A DNA stretch of 64,000 bases from Shewanella putrefaciens (GCF_016406325.1 NZ_CP066370.1:2604001-2668000), one strand, 5' to 3'. Counted from the stretch's first letter, positions 23,977 to 33,627 are shown. Numbers and translations are program-made. The notes: generated from the sequence alone by a model not told the origin.

Positions 23977-25041
23977 ATGCAGTACGCCACTATCACAGGT
24001 TGGGGCAAGTGTGTCCCCCCCGCAACCTTGACTAACGATGATCTTGCAACTTTTATCGAAACGTCCGATGAATGGATTAAATCGCGCACAGGGATCAGTC
24101 AACGTCATATCAGCCATGTGAATACCTCTGAACTGGCATCCGTTGCCGCAAAGCGAGCCCTTGCAGCAGCGGGCATCGATGGCAGTGAGATAGATATGAT
24201 CATTCTGGCAAGTGCCAGTCCAGATACATTAATCCCCAATATTGCATCGACGGTACAAGCCAATATTGGTTCAAACTGCGCTGCATTTGATATCAACGCA
24301 GCCTGTAGCGGTTTTCTATACGGCTTAGGTTTAGCGAGCTCTCAAATTAAAAGCGGCCAGAGCAAAAAAGTTTTAGTGATCGGGGCTGAACGCCTATCTT
24401 TCTATTTAGATTGGTCGCGCCGTGAAACCGCAGTACTATTTGGTGATGGTGCGGGTGCAGTTGTAGTAGAAGCCTCAACTATTCCAGGTGGTGTGCTTGG
24501 TTATGAGCTTAATAATGACCCTGATGGCCGTGATATTCTAAAAGCGGGTTTCGGTACCGCTATGGATAGATTCTCCGCCGAATCTTTAGATTTTTATATT
24601 CAATTTGATGGGCAAGAAATCTTTAAACGCGCCATTAATGGTATGAACAAGTTAAGCACTCAAGTGCTTGAAAAATGTGGTGTAGATAAAGACGAGGTCG
24701 ATTTAGTCATTCCGCATCAAGCGAATGAACGTATTATCGATACACTTGTAAGTCGAATGAAAATCCCGAAAGAAAAAGCCTTTGTGAATATTGCTAACTA
24801 TGGCAATACCTCAGCGGCGACGATTCCGATTGCCATTTGTGACGCCTTGGAAAAAGAACTTATCAAGCCACATCAAACCATACTGTCATGCGCTTTTGGA
24901 GCCGGATTAACTTCAGCAGCACTTCTTCTTCAATGGGGTGAGCGAGTGAAGCCGCTTAATATAAGTGATGCAGAGTTACCTCCTTGCGATCAAAGTGGTA
25001 TTGAACTGGTCAAACGTGCGGTTGATTATTTTTGTAACTAA
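23977..25041 (+). CDS. 3-oxoacyl-ACP synthase III-like enzyme
   Basis: Thiolase-fold condensing enzyme, 354 aa. The FabH triad is C110 (AACSGFLYG), H247 (IPHQANER) and N277 (NYGNTSAA). The canonical housekeeping fabH normally sits with plsX and fabD, so this is an extra KAS III that may start chains from a particular acyl-CoA. Residues after about 335 extend beyond the E. coli FabH length (317). The frame is open back to 23782, overlapping the GntR gene, but ATG 23977 preceded by GAGAGAA gives the normal family N-terminus (YATITGWGKCVPP). A terminator follows. Confidence 0.88.
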   Translation: MQYATITGWGKCVPPATLTNDDLATFIETSDEWIKSRTGISQRHISHVNTSELASVAAKRALAAAGIDGSEIDMIILASASPDTLIPNIASTVQANIGSNCAAFDINAACSGFLYGLGLASSQIKSGQSKKVLVIGAERLSFYLDWSRRETAVLFGDGAGAVVVEASTIPGGVLGYELNNDPDGRDILKAGFGTAMDRFSAESLDFYIQFDGQEIFKRAINGMNKLSTQVLEKCGVDKDEVDLVIPHQANERIIDTLVSRMKIPKEKAFVNIANYGNTSAATIPIAICDALEKELIKPHQTILSCAFGAGLTSAALLLQWGERVKPLNISDAELPPCDQSGIELVKRAVDYFCN

Positions 25042-25072
25042 GTTTTGGCCAATAAGATTAATCACCACTTCC

Positions 25073-25100
25073 AAAAAAGCCATCCGATGATGGCTTTTTT
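25073..25100. terminator. Terminator after the KAS III-like gene
   Basis: Perfect 12-bp stem AAAAAAGCCATC / GATGGCTTTTTT with a CGAT loop and terminal T-run. Confidence 0.88.
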
Positions 25101-25238
25101 AATCACTAAAATCACGTACAAAAAAGGGATGCGACACTCTTCCTGATAAAGCAATGAAAGACAGTCTACAAATGCGAACGTACAACAAACATAATCATCT
25201 AGTTAACCTTATGAAAAGCGAGATAATAACAAACAACA

Positions 25239-25925
25239 TCAGGAAGATTGCTGCATTAGCTCAGCCACTTTGAGCTGCCTTGCCCCATCCATTGCAGCCA
25301 CCTGCGCGAGTAACAGTTCAGCGCAAGCTAAGGCATCAGTCAATGCACTATGGGCTGAATAGACAGGTAAACCATAACGCTCACGGCAAGCACCAAGGCG
25401 TAAACTACCTTCTTTAATAGCATGATGTCCTCGTAACAATCGACGCTTTTCAAGCATTAAGGTATCTATCGAGGGTAAAAATACCGCTTGATGATAAATA
25501 GCCAAAATATCCTGCTGTAAAAATCGGCAATCTAATGGGGAATGATGCGCAACCAACACTCTGCCACGTGTTTTAGCAATAAACCATGCCATGGCGTCTT
25601 CAATGGTGACTGCTTGTACTAAATGATTATCGAGAATGCCGTGAATAGTGGCACTTTGGCCAACGCTGCCCCGAATTTGCACTAACTTTTGCTGTGCCCC
25701 CTCAAGTGGGATCACGCCGTGTTCAATAGGCACGAGACCTATACTGAGTATTTGATCTTGCAAAGGATCGAGCCCCGTCATCTCTAAATCCATCGCCATT
25801 AAAGGGGCTTCGGATACAGGCATCGAGAGTAAAGGCACAAGTGATTGATAATAATCTTTGAACAATTGATGCTGACAACGCAGAGCCCGCCAATTTAATC
25901 GCATCTTCATCAACAGAATACTCAC
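25239..25925 (-). CDS. DnaQ-like DEDDh 3'-5' exonuclease
   Basis: Protein of 228 aa with an RNase T/DnaQ-type exonuclease fold. ExoI motif AMDLEMTGLDP supplies the first D and E; ExoII is VAHHSPLDCRFL; ExoIII is SAHSALTDALA with the H and D. It would remove 3' nucleotides from DNA or RNA; the substrate is unknown. It directly follows the cNMP/CBS/DUF294 gene (stop and start adjacent), so the two are translationally linked. The same pairing next to an acetate-type symporter is known from Pseudomonas. Start is uncertain among three closely spaced methionines. Confidence 0.85.
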   Translation of the reverse strand: MSILLMKMRLNWRALRCQHQLFKDYYQSLVPLLSMPVSEAPLMAMDLEMTGLDPLQDQILSIGLVPIEHGVIPLEGAQQKLVQIRGSVGQSATIHGILDNHLVQAVTIEDAMAWFIAKTRGRVLVAHHSPLDCRFLQQDILAIYHQAVFLPSIDTLMLEKRRLLRGHHAIKEGSLRLGACRERYGLPVYSAHSALTDALACAELLLAQVAAMDGARQLKVAELMQQSS

Positions 25926-27773
25926 CTAAAAGCTCCGCATAAATTTCATTTTCATGCCAGATTGAGCATCATGTACCACCTTAAAGGCGTCCCGTAATTG
26001 GTGGCGAACTAATGATGATAAATGACCAGGTAACAAGTAGTTACTCACTTTTTGTCCCTGAGTATATTGGTAACCTTGATTAGCTAAGCGCATATGGGCG
26101 ATAAACTCGTGGGCATCGGCCAAATTGAGTGCATCCTTACGATTGAGGATATTGGCATCCATCAAAGCGCGAATACGTTTGGCTGTATTGACTTCTTTTA
26201 TGCCTGCTGACAGCGCATAGACACGGGCGATATCATTAATTAATGCATTACCTTTATGTTTTAAATCAATACCTTTTACTTCACTACCATCACGCTCGAG
26301 CACAAATGTGCGGAAAAAACCTAAGGGGGGAGATTCAATCAACGAATTCCCCGTCATTCCCGCAAGAAAGATATCGTTATCACGGGTTTGCGCTAATACT
26401 TTATCCTGCAATGCATCAAATAAGGTCTGTGGCCCATAAACCGATCGCATATCAAAAAAAATACTGGCATGCATTAACGCTTTAGGTTCTGGGGTTATCA
26501 CCCACTTTTCAAATAGGTGTTGCCATTGTTTTAGTGACATTCGCCATTGTGGATTTTGTGCCATGATATTACCTGGACAAAAAACATAGCCACACTGATC
26601 TAACCCAGAACATACCGCATGGGTAAGCGCATCAAAATATCCCTTCGCATAGTCATCCATTTCTTCTGCAACCAGTAGACCATTATCTTGATCCGAACAT
26701 GCAGCTTGATCCTGTCGACCTTGAGAGCCGAACGCTAACCAACAAAAAGCCATCGGTGGATCACCAAGAAGCTGCTGATTAAGCACGATTAACCGCCGCG
26801 TCAGTGCATCGGTAACCGAAGTCAATACACGTCCAATTTCTTCAGCCCTAGCATCGGCACTGATTAAATTCTGCAGCAATAGTGGAATTTGCTTACTGAC
26901 AGAGATTAAGCTCGCCAGATCCTGCTGACGCTCAATTTCCCCAATAAGCAACAGCGGCTGAGAACCTTGTCCACGCAAGATATCGGTACTGGTTACCATG
27001 CCAATAGCCTTACCTTCATCAATAATAGGTAAATGATGAATATTATGCTCACTCATCAATAGCATAGCTTCAAAAATTAATGCATTCGACGAAATAGAAA
27101 TCGGTGAAACCGTCATTGCTTGATGTACAGCTAGGCGACCATCGAGGCCTACTGCCAATACTCGATTACGTAAATCCTTATCCGTTAAAATACCCACTAA
27201 TTTATGATTATCCGTCACCAACAAAGAAGATACGCGCGCATTTCGCATCAGGAGTGCAGCTTGGGTAACACTGGCATGGGCATCAATCATAATAGGATCG
27301 GAAGACATTAACGTACTGATACGACTTGTTGTCGTGAGATCTTTTGCTTTAAAACGCGCCTCATGCCGAAGACGCTTTGCAAAAGCTCGGGTGAAAAACT
27401 TATCGAAATGTCGGCTCTCACTCCTTAATTGATCAAACAAAGATTGCGGTAGATGATAAACCAGACCATCCTCCAGTATTGCCACCTTGTTAACAACCTT
27501 CTCCCCCGATAGCAGTGTAGAAAAACCAAAAAATTCACCTTCACCCACTCTATCAACTAACACGCCTTCAGGATCTCTCACCTCAAAAGCACCACTGCGT
27601 ACTATATATAGTTTCGGTGCATTGGCATCGAAGCTAACATAGCCCGAAGCCTTACTGTAATAACCTATGGTGATTGCCTTAGCACAACGTAAAACCACCT
27701 CATCAGGTAAGGTATCAAAGGGAACTAACCCCTTGAGAAATTGCACTACGGGTTGTAATTCACTCGCATTCAT
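25926..27773 (-). CDS. Cyclic-nucleotide-binding / CBS / DUF294 nucleotidyltransferase-like protein
   Basis: Cytoplasmic signalling protein of 615 aa. Domains: cNMP-binding beta-roll (about 10-130; RSGAFEVRDPEG, GEGEFFGFSTLL), a tandem CBS pair (about 155-270; SSDPIMID to TSTDILRG), a DUF294 nucleotidyltransferase-like domain (about 335-480) with FGSQGRQDQAACSDQDNG resembling the GlnD-type GS..R...D.D motif, and a DUF294 C-terminal helical domain. It probably senses adenylates and may modify a partner protein. The frame opens three codons earlier at a GTG, but ATG 27773 is correctly spaced from AAGG. It sits between the symporter and exonuclease genes. Confidence 0.88.
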   Translation of the reverse strand: MNASELQPVVQFLKGLVPFDTLPDEVVLRCAKAITIGYYSKASGYVSFDANAPKLYIVRSGAFEVRDPEGVLVDRVGEGEFFGFSTLLSGEKVVNKVAILEDGLVYHLPQSLFDQLRSESRHFDKFFTRAFAKRLRHEARFKAKDLTTTSRISTLMSSDPIMIDAHASVTQAALLMRNARVSSLLVTDNHKLVGILTDKDLRNRVLAVGLDGRLAVHQAMTVSPISISSNALIFEAMLLMSEHNIHHLPIIDEGKAIGMVTSTDILRGQGSQPLLLIGEIERQQDLASLISVSKQIPLLLQNLISADARAEEIGRVLTSVTDALTRRLIVLNQQLLGDPPMAFCWLAFGSQGRQDQAACSDQDNGLLVAEEMDDYAKGYFDALTHAVCSGLDQCGYVFCPGNIMAQNPQWRMSLKQWQHLFEKWVITPEPKALMHASIFFDMRSVYGPQTLFDALQDKVLAQTRDNDIFLAGMTGNSLIESPPLGFFRTFVLERDGSEVKGIDLKHKGNALINDIARVYALSAGIKEVNTAKRIRALMDANILNRKDALNLADAHEFIAHMRLANQGYQYTQGQKVSNYLLPGHLSSLVRHQLRDAFKVVHDAQSGMKMKFMRSF

Positions 27774-27859
27774 AGGCAACACCTTATTTTTAATCTGATA
27801 TTCTCACCACTATAGCCCGCATTGCAGGTGAGCTACATTCGACTAAAGTCAGGCCAAGG

Positions 27860-27891
27860 CTAAAAAGCAAAAGAGCGCCGAAGCGCTCTTT
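27860..27891 (-). terminator. Hairpin terminator after the symporter gene
   Basis: On minus: AAAGAGCGC, a TTCG tetraloop, GCGCTCTTT, then T-rich sequence. It lies 25 bp past the symporter stop and before the DUF294 gene, so it may reduce read-through into the downstream pair. Confidence 0.8.
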
Positions 27892-27915
27892 ATTTTCAAC
27901 TATGTACTCGTCTTA

Positions 27916-29652
27916 CTAGTGGCCACTCGCCTCGCTCGAACCTTTAGGGAAACGAATAGACTCAACCATTTCCTGTACATGTAATGGTGTTGCAGCTGTC
28001 ACTTTACTAACGATTGCCGCGACTGCAAAGTTGACTATCATTCCAACCATACCGATACCCTCAGGTGAAATACCTAAGAACCAGTTCGCTGGTACGTTTG
28101 CCGTAGGATTAACAAACTTAAAGTAGATGATATAAGCCGCGGTAAACAGTAAACCTATTACCATACCCGCAATGGCACCTTCTTTATTCATTTTCTTAGA
28201 GAAGATCCCCATGACAATGGCAGGGAACAAGGACGATGCCGCCAAACCGAAGGCAAAAGCCACCACTGCTGCCACAAAGCCTGGAGGATTCACACCAAAG
28301 TAACCCGCAATCACAATCCCAATACCTGCGGCTAAACGTGCATATAACAACTCTTTCTTGTCCGATAAATTCGGCATGAAATTCTTTTTAAGCAGATCGT
28401 GTGATACTGAGGTTGAAATCACCAACAATAAACCTGCCGAAGTCGATAACGCTGCTGCTAAACCACCAGCAGCGACTAATGCAATAACCCACGCAGGTAA
28501 GTTTGCAATTTCAGGTGTAGCTAATACGATGATATCGTTATCGATTTTCATCTCATTACGACTTGCTGGGTCTTCAAACTTACCAGCAGCATAATATAAC
28601 TTACCATCAGCATTCTTATCGTCCCACTTAATAAGACCCGTTTTCTCCCAGTTTTTAATCCAACCTGGGGCAGTCTCATAGGCAACACCTTTAGCATCAG
28701 AGCCATTGATGGTTTCAATCATATTCACGCGAGAGAACGCCGCTAATGCAGGAACAGTTGTATACATGATAGAAATGAACACCAGTGCCCAACCTGCTGA
28801 AATACGCGCATCTTTTACACTAGGGACAGTGAAAAAACGAACGATAACATGGGGTAAACCTGCAGTTCCAACCATCAGAGCACCCGTAATGCAGAACACA
28901 TCAATCATGCTTTTCGAGCCATCGGTATAAGGTGCAAACCCCAAATCAGCAGAGAGGTTATTTAACTTATCGAGTAAATAGACACCCGTATTATTACCCG
29001 CGGCATCAATCAGTTCAGCGCCAAAACCAATTTGCGGAATAATATGGCCCGTCATCATCACCGAGAGGAAGATTGCTGGCACCATAAAAGCGAAAATCAA
29101 TACACAATATTGAGCAACCTGAGTATAGGTAATCCCTTTCATTCCGCCGAGTACGGCATAAAAGAACACCACTGCCATACCAATGTATACACCAGTGTCA
29201 ACTTCCACTTCGAGGAAGCGTGAAAATACCACGCCCACACCCCGCATTTGCCCTGCAATATAAGTAAAACAAATGAAGATGGCGCAGATAACCGCAACAG
29301 TTCGTGCCGCCTGAGAGTAATAACGCTCCCCAATAAAATCTGGCACAGTAAATTTACCAAACTTACGTAAATACGGCGCCATACACAGGGCTAATAATAC
29401 ATAACCGCCAGTCCAACCCATTAGGTAAACGCTGCCGTCGTAACCGACGAAAGACACAATACCTGCTAATGAAATAAATGACGCTGCTGACATCCAATCT
29501 GCCGCCGTCGCCATACCATTAACCACAGGATGCACACCACCACCGGCAACATAAAACTCTTTTGTTGAACCCGCACGTGACCAAATTGCAATCCCGATGT
29601 AGAGCGCAAATGAAAGCCCTACGATAAGATACGTTAATCCTTGAACACCCAT
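27916..29652 (-). CDS. Sodium:solute symporter, acetate-type (VC_2705-like)
   Basis: Inner-membrane carrier of 578 aa with about 13 helices, similar to ActP acetate permease and the symporter domain of CrbS. Family features: FYVAGGGVHPVVNGMATAADWMSAASFISLAG, FGKFTVPDFIGERYY, GLPHVIVRFFTVPS and ALSTSAGLLLVISTSVSHDL. A soluble insert (about 325-375) interrupts the barrel, as in this subfamily. The ATG has the site AAGGGGA and lies 11 bp after the DUF4212 gene, its usual small partner. Acetate or another short carboxylate is the likely substrate, supported by the acs-type palindrome upstream of the operon. Confidence 0.9.
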   Translation of the reverse strand: MGVQGLTYLIVGLSFALYIGIAIWSRAGSTKEFYVAGGGVHPVVNGMATAADWMSAASFISLAGIVSFVGYDGSVYLMGWTGGYVLLALCMAPYLRKFGKFTVPDFIGERYYSQAARTVAVICAIFICFTYIAGQMRGVGVVFSRFLEVEVDTGVYIGMAVVFFYAVLGGMKGITYTQVAQYCVLIFAFMVPAIFLSVMMTGHIIPQIGFGAELIDAAGNNTGVYLLDKLNNLSADLGFAPYTDGSKSMIDVFCITGALMVGTAGLPHVIVRFFTVPSVKDARISAGWALVFISIMYTTVPALAAFSRVNMIETINGSDAKGVAYETAPGWIKNWEKTGLIKWDDKNADGKLYYAAGKFEDPASRNEMKIDNDIIVLATPEIANLPAWVIALVAAGGLAAALSTSAGLLLVISTSVSHDLLKKNFMPNLSDKKELLYARLAAGIGIVIAGYFGVNPPGFVAAVVAFAFGLAASSLFPAIVMGIFSKKMNKEGAIAGMVIGLLFTAAYIIYFKFVNPTANVPANWFLGISPEGIGMVGMIVNFAVAAIVSKVTAATPLHVQEMVESIRFPKGSSEASGH

Positions 29653-29663
29653 TCCAATTCCCC

Positions 29664-29930
29664 TTAGTCTTCTTGTACGTTATATTTTTTATCTAAGGCG
29701 TTGGCTTTTGCCGCATAGACAAAAATAAGCACAACGAATACATACATAGCTCCCTGTTGTGCAAACCAGAAACCTAATCTGAATCCCATGAAATGGATTT
29801 CATTCAGAACATCAACCAATAAAATACCGCACCCAAATGATACTGCGGCCCAAATAGCTAATAAGCTAAGGACGAGACGTAAATTCTCGTGCCAGTAGCC
29901 TTTTGCTTTTTCGTTATTTTCAAAACCCAT
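29664..29930 (-). CDS. DUF4212 symporter small subunit
   Basis: 88-aa membrane protein with two predicted helices (about 18-38 and 52-75) and the sequence YWHENLRLVLSLLAIWAAVSF typical of DUF4212, the small protein that accompanies VC_2705-type sodium:solute symporters, much as YjcH accompanies ActP. The ATG is preceded by GGGGAG. It is the first gene of the operon that continues with the symporter, 11 bp on. Its role (assembly or regulation of the carrier) is inferred from constant linkage. Confidence 0.88.
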   Translation of the reverse strand: MGFENNEKAKGYWHENLRLVLSLLAIWAAVSFGCGILLVDVLNEIHFMGFRLGFWFAQQGAMYVFVVLIFVYAAKANALDKKYNVQED

Positions 29931-30433
29931 AGCGACTCCCCTGTGCTGTTTTAATTTTAAGTCATGTTTAATCTAGCAATCGCTGGTGTGAGCACAATCA
30001 CGACTTTCGTCTAAGTCGTGATTCAAAACATTGTCTGCAAATAGCGAATAGAAACAAATTCAAAGAGTTAACAATGACATTACATTTTGATACGGTTTTA
30101 ACTTTTTTAACAGGTTAGACCAATGTCGAACAAGAATGAGTGATATGTGAATGGAGAAAGAGGATTTTGCAACCAATAAATAGAAATAACTTATTGTCTG
30201 AACTAGGGAAATTAGAAATTTAAATGAGCTTTAATACGACTCTAGACTGGCTGAAAATCAGATGATTTGAGATTTTTAGCCTAAATTATTGAGAATTTTA
30301 ATAATGAGTTTCGCAATCAATTAGAGACGTTACATCTCTCATCAAACCTAGATCAGGCCAATTACTTACCGTTTCATCATGTTATTTCGTCAAAATATCA
30401 CGGTTTAATTCACCGTCACCTTGCAGGTTTACA
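29931..30433. other. Long intergenic region upstream of the symporter operon
   Basis: About 500 bp of A/T-rich sequence between dsbA-like (minus) and DUF4212 (minus). It contains the acs-like palindrome at 30116-30129 and no credible gene. Confidence 0.6.
30116..30129. promoter_or_regulatory. Second copy of the acs-type palindrome
   Basis: TAGACC-AA-TGTCGA matches the acs site (TAGACC-AA-GGTCTA) at 12 of 14 positions, with one intact half-site. It is about 190 bp upstream of the DUF4212/symporter operon. Confidence 0.5.
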
Positions 30434-30465
30434 ACAAAAAATAACCCAGTCTATGCTGGGTTATT
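30434..30465 (-). terminator. Terminator of the DsbA-like gene
   Basis: On minus: AATAACCCAG, 6-nt loop, CTGGGTTATT, followed by six T residues. Confidence 0.85.
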
Positions 30466-30546
30466 CAATCTACCTTGAGGAAACGTGACTATACGATACT
30501 CGCAAAAAGCGGCTTTCATCGCATACCATCCACCTATGAAATGCCG

Positions 30547-31170
30547 TTATTTCGCCGCTAAAAACTTAACTAACGCCGCCAATTCTTCAGGTGTGTGCGC
30601 GGTTGACGTCAACATGTAACGGCCATTAACCAATAATGAAGGGACGCCTTTAATACCTGCAAGCTCAGCTTGAGAGTCGTAGTTCATTAGCGTGAATTGG
30701 GCATCAACTGAATTGATTGTAGCCTCTACATCCTCAGCTTTAGCACCTTGGGACACAAAAAAAGCCTTCACTTGTTCTGGGCGAGTAAATTGCTCTGCAT
30801 TCACTTGGATTTGTTTAAAAATGGCACCATGGGTTTGCTTTGTCATGTTCAGTTTTTGTGCCACATAATAGGCTAACTGGCTCAATTGCCAACTTGGACG
30901 ACCGGCACCAACAGGAGTACGCTCAAAATGGATCTCTTTACCGAGTAAAGTAACGGTCGATTCAATTAAGGGCTCTTGGTTATAGCAATGCGGACAGTTA
31001 TAAGAAAAAAACTCTCTTAACACTGGCTGTTGTGCCTCAGAAATCCCCGTCACTGTTACATAATCTTTACCTTCCTCAAAATTAGCCGCCTGTAAGGTAA
31101 AACTGGCACTGAGTATGAACCCGAAGGCAAGGGACATCAGTGGTCTAACAATAATATTTAACGTGCTCAT
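30547..31170 (-). CDS. dsbA: Periplasmic thiol:disulfide oxidoreductase, DsbA family
   Basis: 207-aa thioredoxin-fold protein that introduces disulfide bonds in the periplasm. A signal peptide with a hydrophobic core ends near LQA-AN (about residue 29). The redox site is C59-P-H-C62 in FFSYNCPHCYNQEP, as in E. coli DsbA, and the cis-proline loop is GVPSLLVNG. Length agrees with DsbA (208). It is followed by its own terminator and appears monocistronic. No dsbB is nearby. Confidence 0.92.
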   Translation of the reverse strand: MSTLNIIVRPLMSLAFGFILSASFTLQAANFEEGKDYVTVTGISEAQQPVLREFFSYNCPHCYNQEPLIESTVTLLGKEIHFERTPVGAGRPSWQLSQLAYYVAQKLNMTKQTHGAIFKQIQVNAEQFTRPEQVKAFFVSQGAKAEDVEATINSVDAQFTLMNYDSQAELAGIKGVPSLLVNGRYMLTSTAHTPEELAALVKFLAAK

Positions 31171-31283
31171 TATACTATCTCTTTTATTTTGTCATTTGAT
31201 TAAAAAAAACCATTTACCGAGCCAATCCTAAGCCATAAAAACCACCTAAGTACCCGCTTATCTCTTAAAACGCATCCATTTTT

Positions 31284-32144
31284 TCAACATACTCTGAGCA
31301 TATCAAAGGGGGATTCGTACTGATAACGAAAACCTAAGTCGGAGACAATTGCATCACTGAGGATCACCTTACTTGGCATAACTTGTTGATTAAATATGGG
31401 GGGAACTAAACCCAGAGACTGAGCTGCAACTGGGTAAAACTCAACCTTAGTCGGATGTTGTGGAGCACAGAGATTATAAATGGGAGCTATGGATAAGCCA
31501 TGTTGGCTTGCTGTAAAAATAGCACTGACGGCCCTAACGCAGTCATTTAAGTGGACTAGATTGACCGCCACATTAGCGCCGCTGACATCGGTTTTGCCCG
31601 CAAGAAAACGTCCAGGATGACGTTTAGGCCCAACGAGCCCAGCAAAACGCAGGATACAACTGTTAGTTTGACTGAGAAATAAAGCTTCTGCATCCAAAAG
31701 CACTTGGCTATCACTCGATTCCGCCATAGCATCCGCTTCAGTCATCAATTTATCTTGGGTTGGATACACGCCCGTAGTACTGATAAACACGATACACTGA
31801 TATTGCCAACCTTGGGTTAGGGATAAGAGTTGTTGCAACTCCTCAAGATAAGCACTATTACCACGCTTTAATCTTGGGGGAATATTGACTACGAGAAAAT
31901 CAGTTTGGAATAACGCTGCCAATACCTTCGCATCGGGTTTAACGTCGCACTCATCACCTAATTGCAATGGAAAAGCTTCTATCCCAGCCGCTATCAATGG
32001 CGCAAGTTCATCAATATGACGCTTACATCCTGTCACTCGATACCCGTCTTGGACTAAATGCGTCGCTAACGCCAATCCAAACCAACCACATCCTACTACG
32101 GCAACACTTTTTGGTGAGATACCCTTATCTACTACATCAGCCAT
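31284..32144 (-). CDS. NAD(P)-binding epimerase-like protein, YeeZ type
   Basis: 286-aa Rossmann-fold protein. The dinucleotide motif VAVVGCGWFGLALATHL is at residues 14-30; FISTTGVYP and ILRFAGLVGP follow the pattern of atypical extended SDR proteins of the YeeZ/YbjT kind. The reaction is unknown; no classical YxxxK catalytic pair is clear. It is transcribed in the same direction as the HD-GYP gene, 56 bp after it, possibly as a two-gene unit. Confidence 0.8.
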   Translation of the reverse strand: MADVVDKGISPKSVAVVGCGWFGLALATHLVQDGYRVTGCKRHIDELAPLIAAGIEAFPLQLGDECDVKPDAKVLAALFQTDFLVVNIPPRLKRGNSAYLEELQQLLSLTQGWQYQCIVFISTTGVYPTQDKLMTEADAMAESSDSQVLLDAEALFLSQTNSCILRFAGLVGPKRHPGRFLAGKTDVSGANVAVNLVHLNDCVRAVSAIFTASQHGLSIAPIYNLCAPQHPTKVEFYPVAAQSLGLVPPIFNQQVMPSKVILSDAIVSDLGFRYQYESPFDMLRVC

Positions 32145-32200
32145 ATTCGCCCCGAAGATTCAACATCAGCCGATAGAATACGGAACTTAATAGATAAGAT

Positions 32201-33409
32201 TCAAGCCTGCAGCGCACTAAAATAAAAACTGACGCCTTTATCGACCTGTAGTGTACGAATAGCACCCTCCGTCAACTCTTCAGCCTTGAGTGCTTTTTGC
32301 ACTGTTACGCCCTCCTCACTTAAAAAGCGCAATGAAGCCTCACTGCCATCCGGCTTACAAGCCCATACTTGGGGTTGTGCAACCTCTTTTGTCGTCATGA
32401 TCACTTTAGCGACGGAGTCATCCGAGAGCTTAACTATCGTACCTGGGGGATAAATACCCAAAATTTTGACCAGTACGGAGATTAAGGACTCAGCGTGCTT
32501 GGCGGCTCGATTTTTAAATAAGTAGCCCAAAGCAACTTGGGGTGACGAAGCCTGCTGCCCACTGAGATGCTGATCAAAATCATTTGCAAGGGCCACAATC
32601 TGAGTCACGATGGGAATTTTATTGCCCGTTAATCCATCAGGAAAACCTGAACCATCAATAAATTCATGGTGGTGTAACACAATATTAAGCACTTCTTTGG
32701 GAAATAAGCCGCTGCGGTTGAGCATGTCATAACCAAAATTGGGGTGCATCTGCAAATAATTCGCTTCATTTGTGGTTAGAGCGCCGAGCTTTCGGCGAAT
32801 ATTCTCTGGCACTTTCAACTTACCAATATCGTGGAGCAAACTACCAAGGGCAATATCTCTTAACTCTCGAGGAGTTAAATCAAGGGCATGACCTATCATC
32901 ATTGCAATCACCGCAACAGATACGCCATGTTGGGTGACACTTACCTCGTTTTCATCCATTCCTACCAACGTCAAGAAAGGCTGATCCACTTCCTGTAAAT
33001 GGCTCAACATCTCTTCAACTAACGTTGCCGACTGCCGATACGCCCCTTCAGGATCACTCACAATCTTACCAAACATATTTCGGCATTGATTAACCCCTTC
33101 CAAAAACCGCTTTTGGCTTAAACGCATCGCTTTGCGTGTAGCACTCTTAATATCCCGTTCCGTTTTTGGTCGTTCTTGAACTTCAATGATTTTGTTATCT
33201 GTACTAGGTTGTTCACTCTTAGTATTAACTTCGGAGAGTAAAAAAACATATGGCACCCCCAAGCCGCGGATCATTTCAATTTGAGCAGGGCTGTTTATAT
33301 CTACACGATTGAATAAAAAGGGATGATTTGTCCATGACAAAGGCAACTTCACTCTCATCCCTAGCTGAAGTTCAGACAATAATAGTTTTCGTTGAGCTGC
33401 TTTTGCCAC
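32201..33409 (-). CDS. HD-GYP cyclic-di-GMP phosphodiesterase with DUF3391 domain
   Basis: 402-aa cytoplasmic protein. Residues 1-100 form a DUF3391 domain; the HD-GYP domain follows with H161, H193-D194 (LLHDIGKLKVPENI), LHHHEFIDGSGFPDGL and the later NDFD motif. In this family the GYP signature is usually DGSGYP; here Y is F. Such enzymes hydrolyse cyclic-di-GMP, affecting biofilm and motility. The frame is open to a TTG at 33466, but GTG 33409, nine bases after AAAGGAG, gives the usual AxxRKLLLSELQLGM start. No membrane segment. Confidence 0.9.
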   Translation of the reverse strand: MAKAAQRKLLLSELQLGMRVKLPLSWTNHPFLFNRVDINSPAQIEMIRGLGVPYVFLLSEVNTKSEQPSTDNKIIEVQERPKTERDIKSATRKAMRLSQKRFLEGVNQCRNMFGKIVSDPEGAYRQSATLVEEMLSHLQEVDQPFLTLVGMDENEVSVTQHGVSVAVIAMMIGHALDLTPRELRDIALGSLLHDIGKLKVPENIRRKLGALTTNEANYLQMHPNFGYDMLNRSGLFPKEVLNIVLHHHEFIDGSGFPDGLTGNKIPIVTQIVALANDFDQHLSGQQASSPQVALGYLFKNRAAKHAESLISVLVKILGIYPPGTIVKLSDDSVAKVIMTTKEVAQPQVWACKPDGSEASLRFLSEEGVTVQKALKAEELTEGAIRTLQVDKGVSFYFSALQA

Positions 33410-33627
33410 GCAATATGACTCCTTTAAAATATGCGGAAGAAAATGGATAGGCACACCATGAATCAACCAACATATTCAAGCTAAGTACATATAACTATAG
33501 ATGATTAAGGAAATTCAGTACGTAATCAGTCAAAAAATGCTTATCAAACTGGGGGGTAACACACACTATGCTAAAAACCTTATGCCAATAATGTGAAATC
33601 ATTTTTAATTACAAACAGATAGATAAT

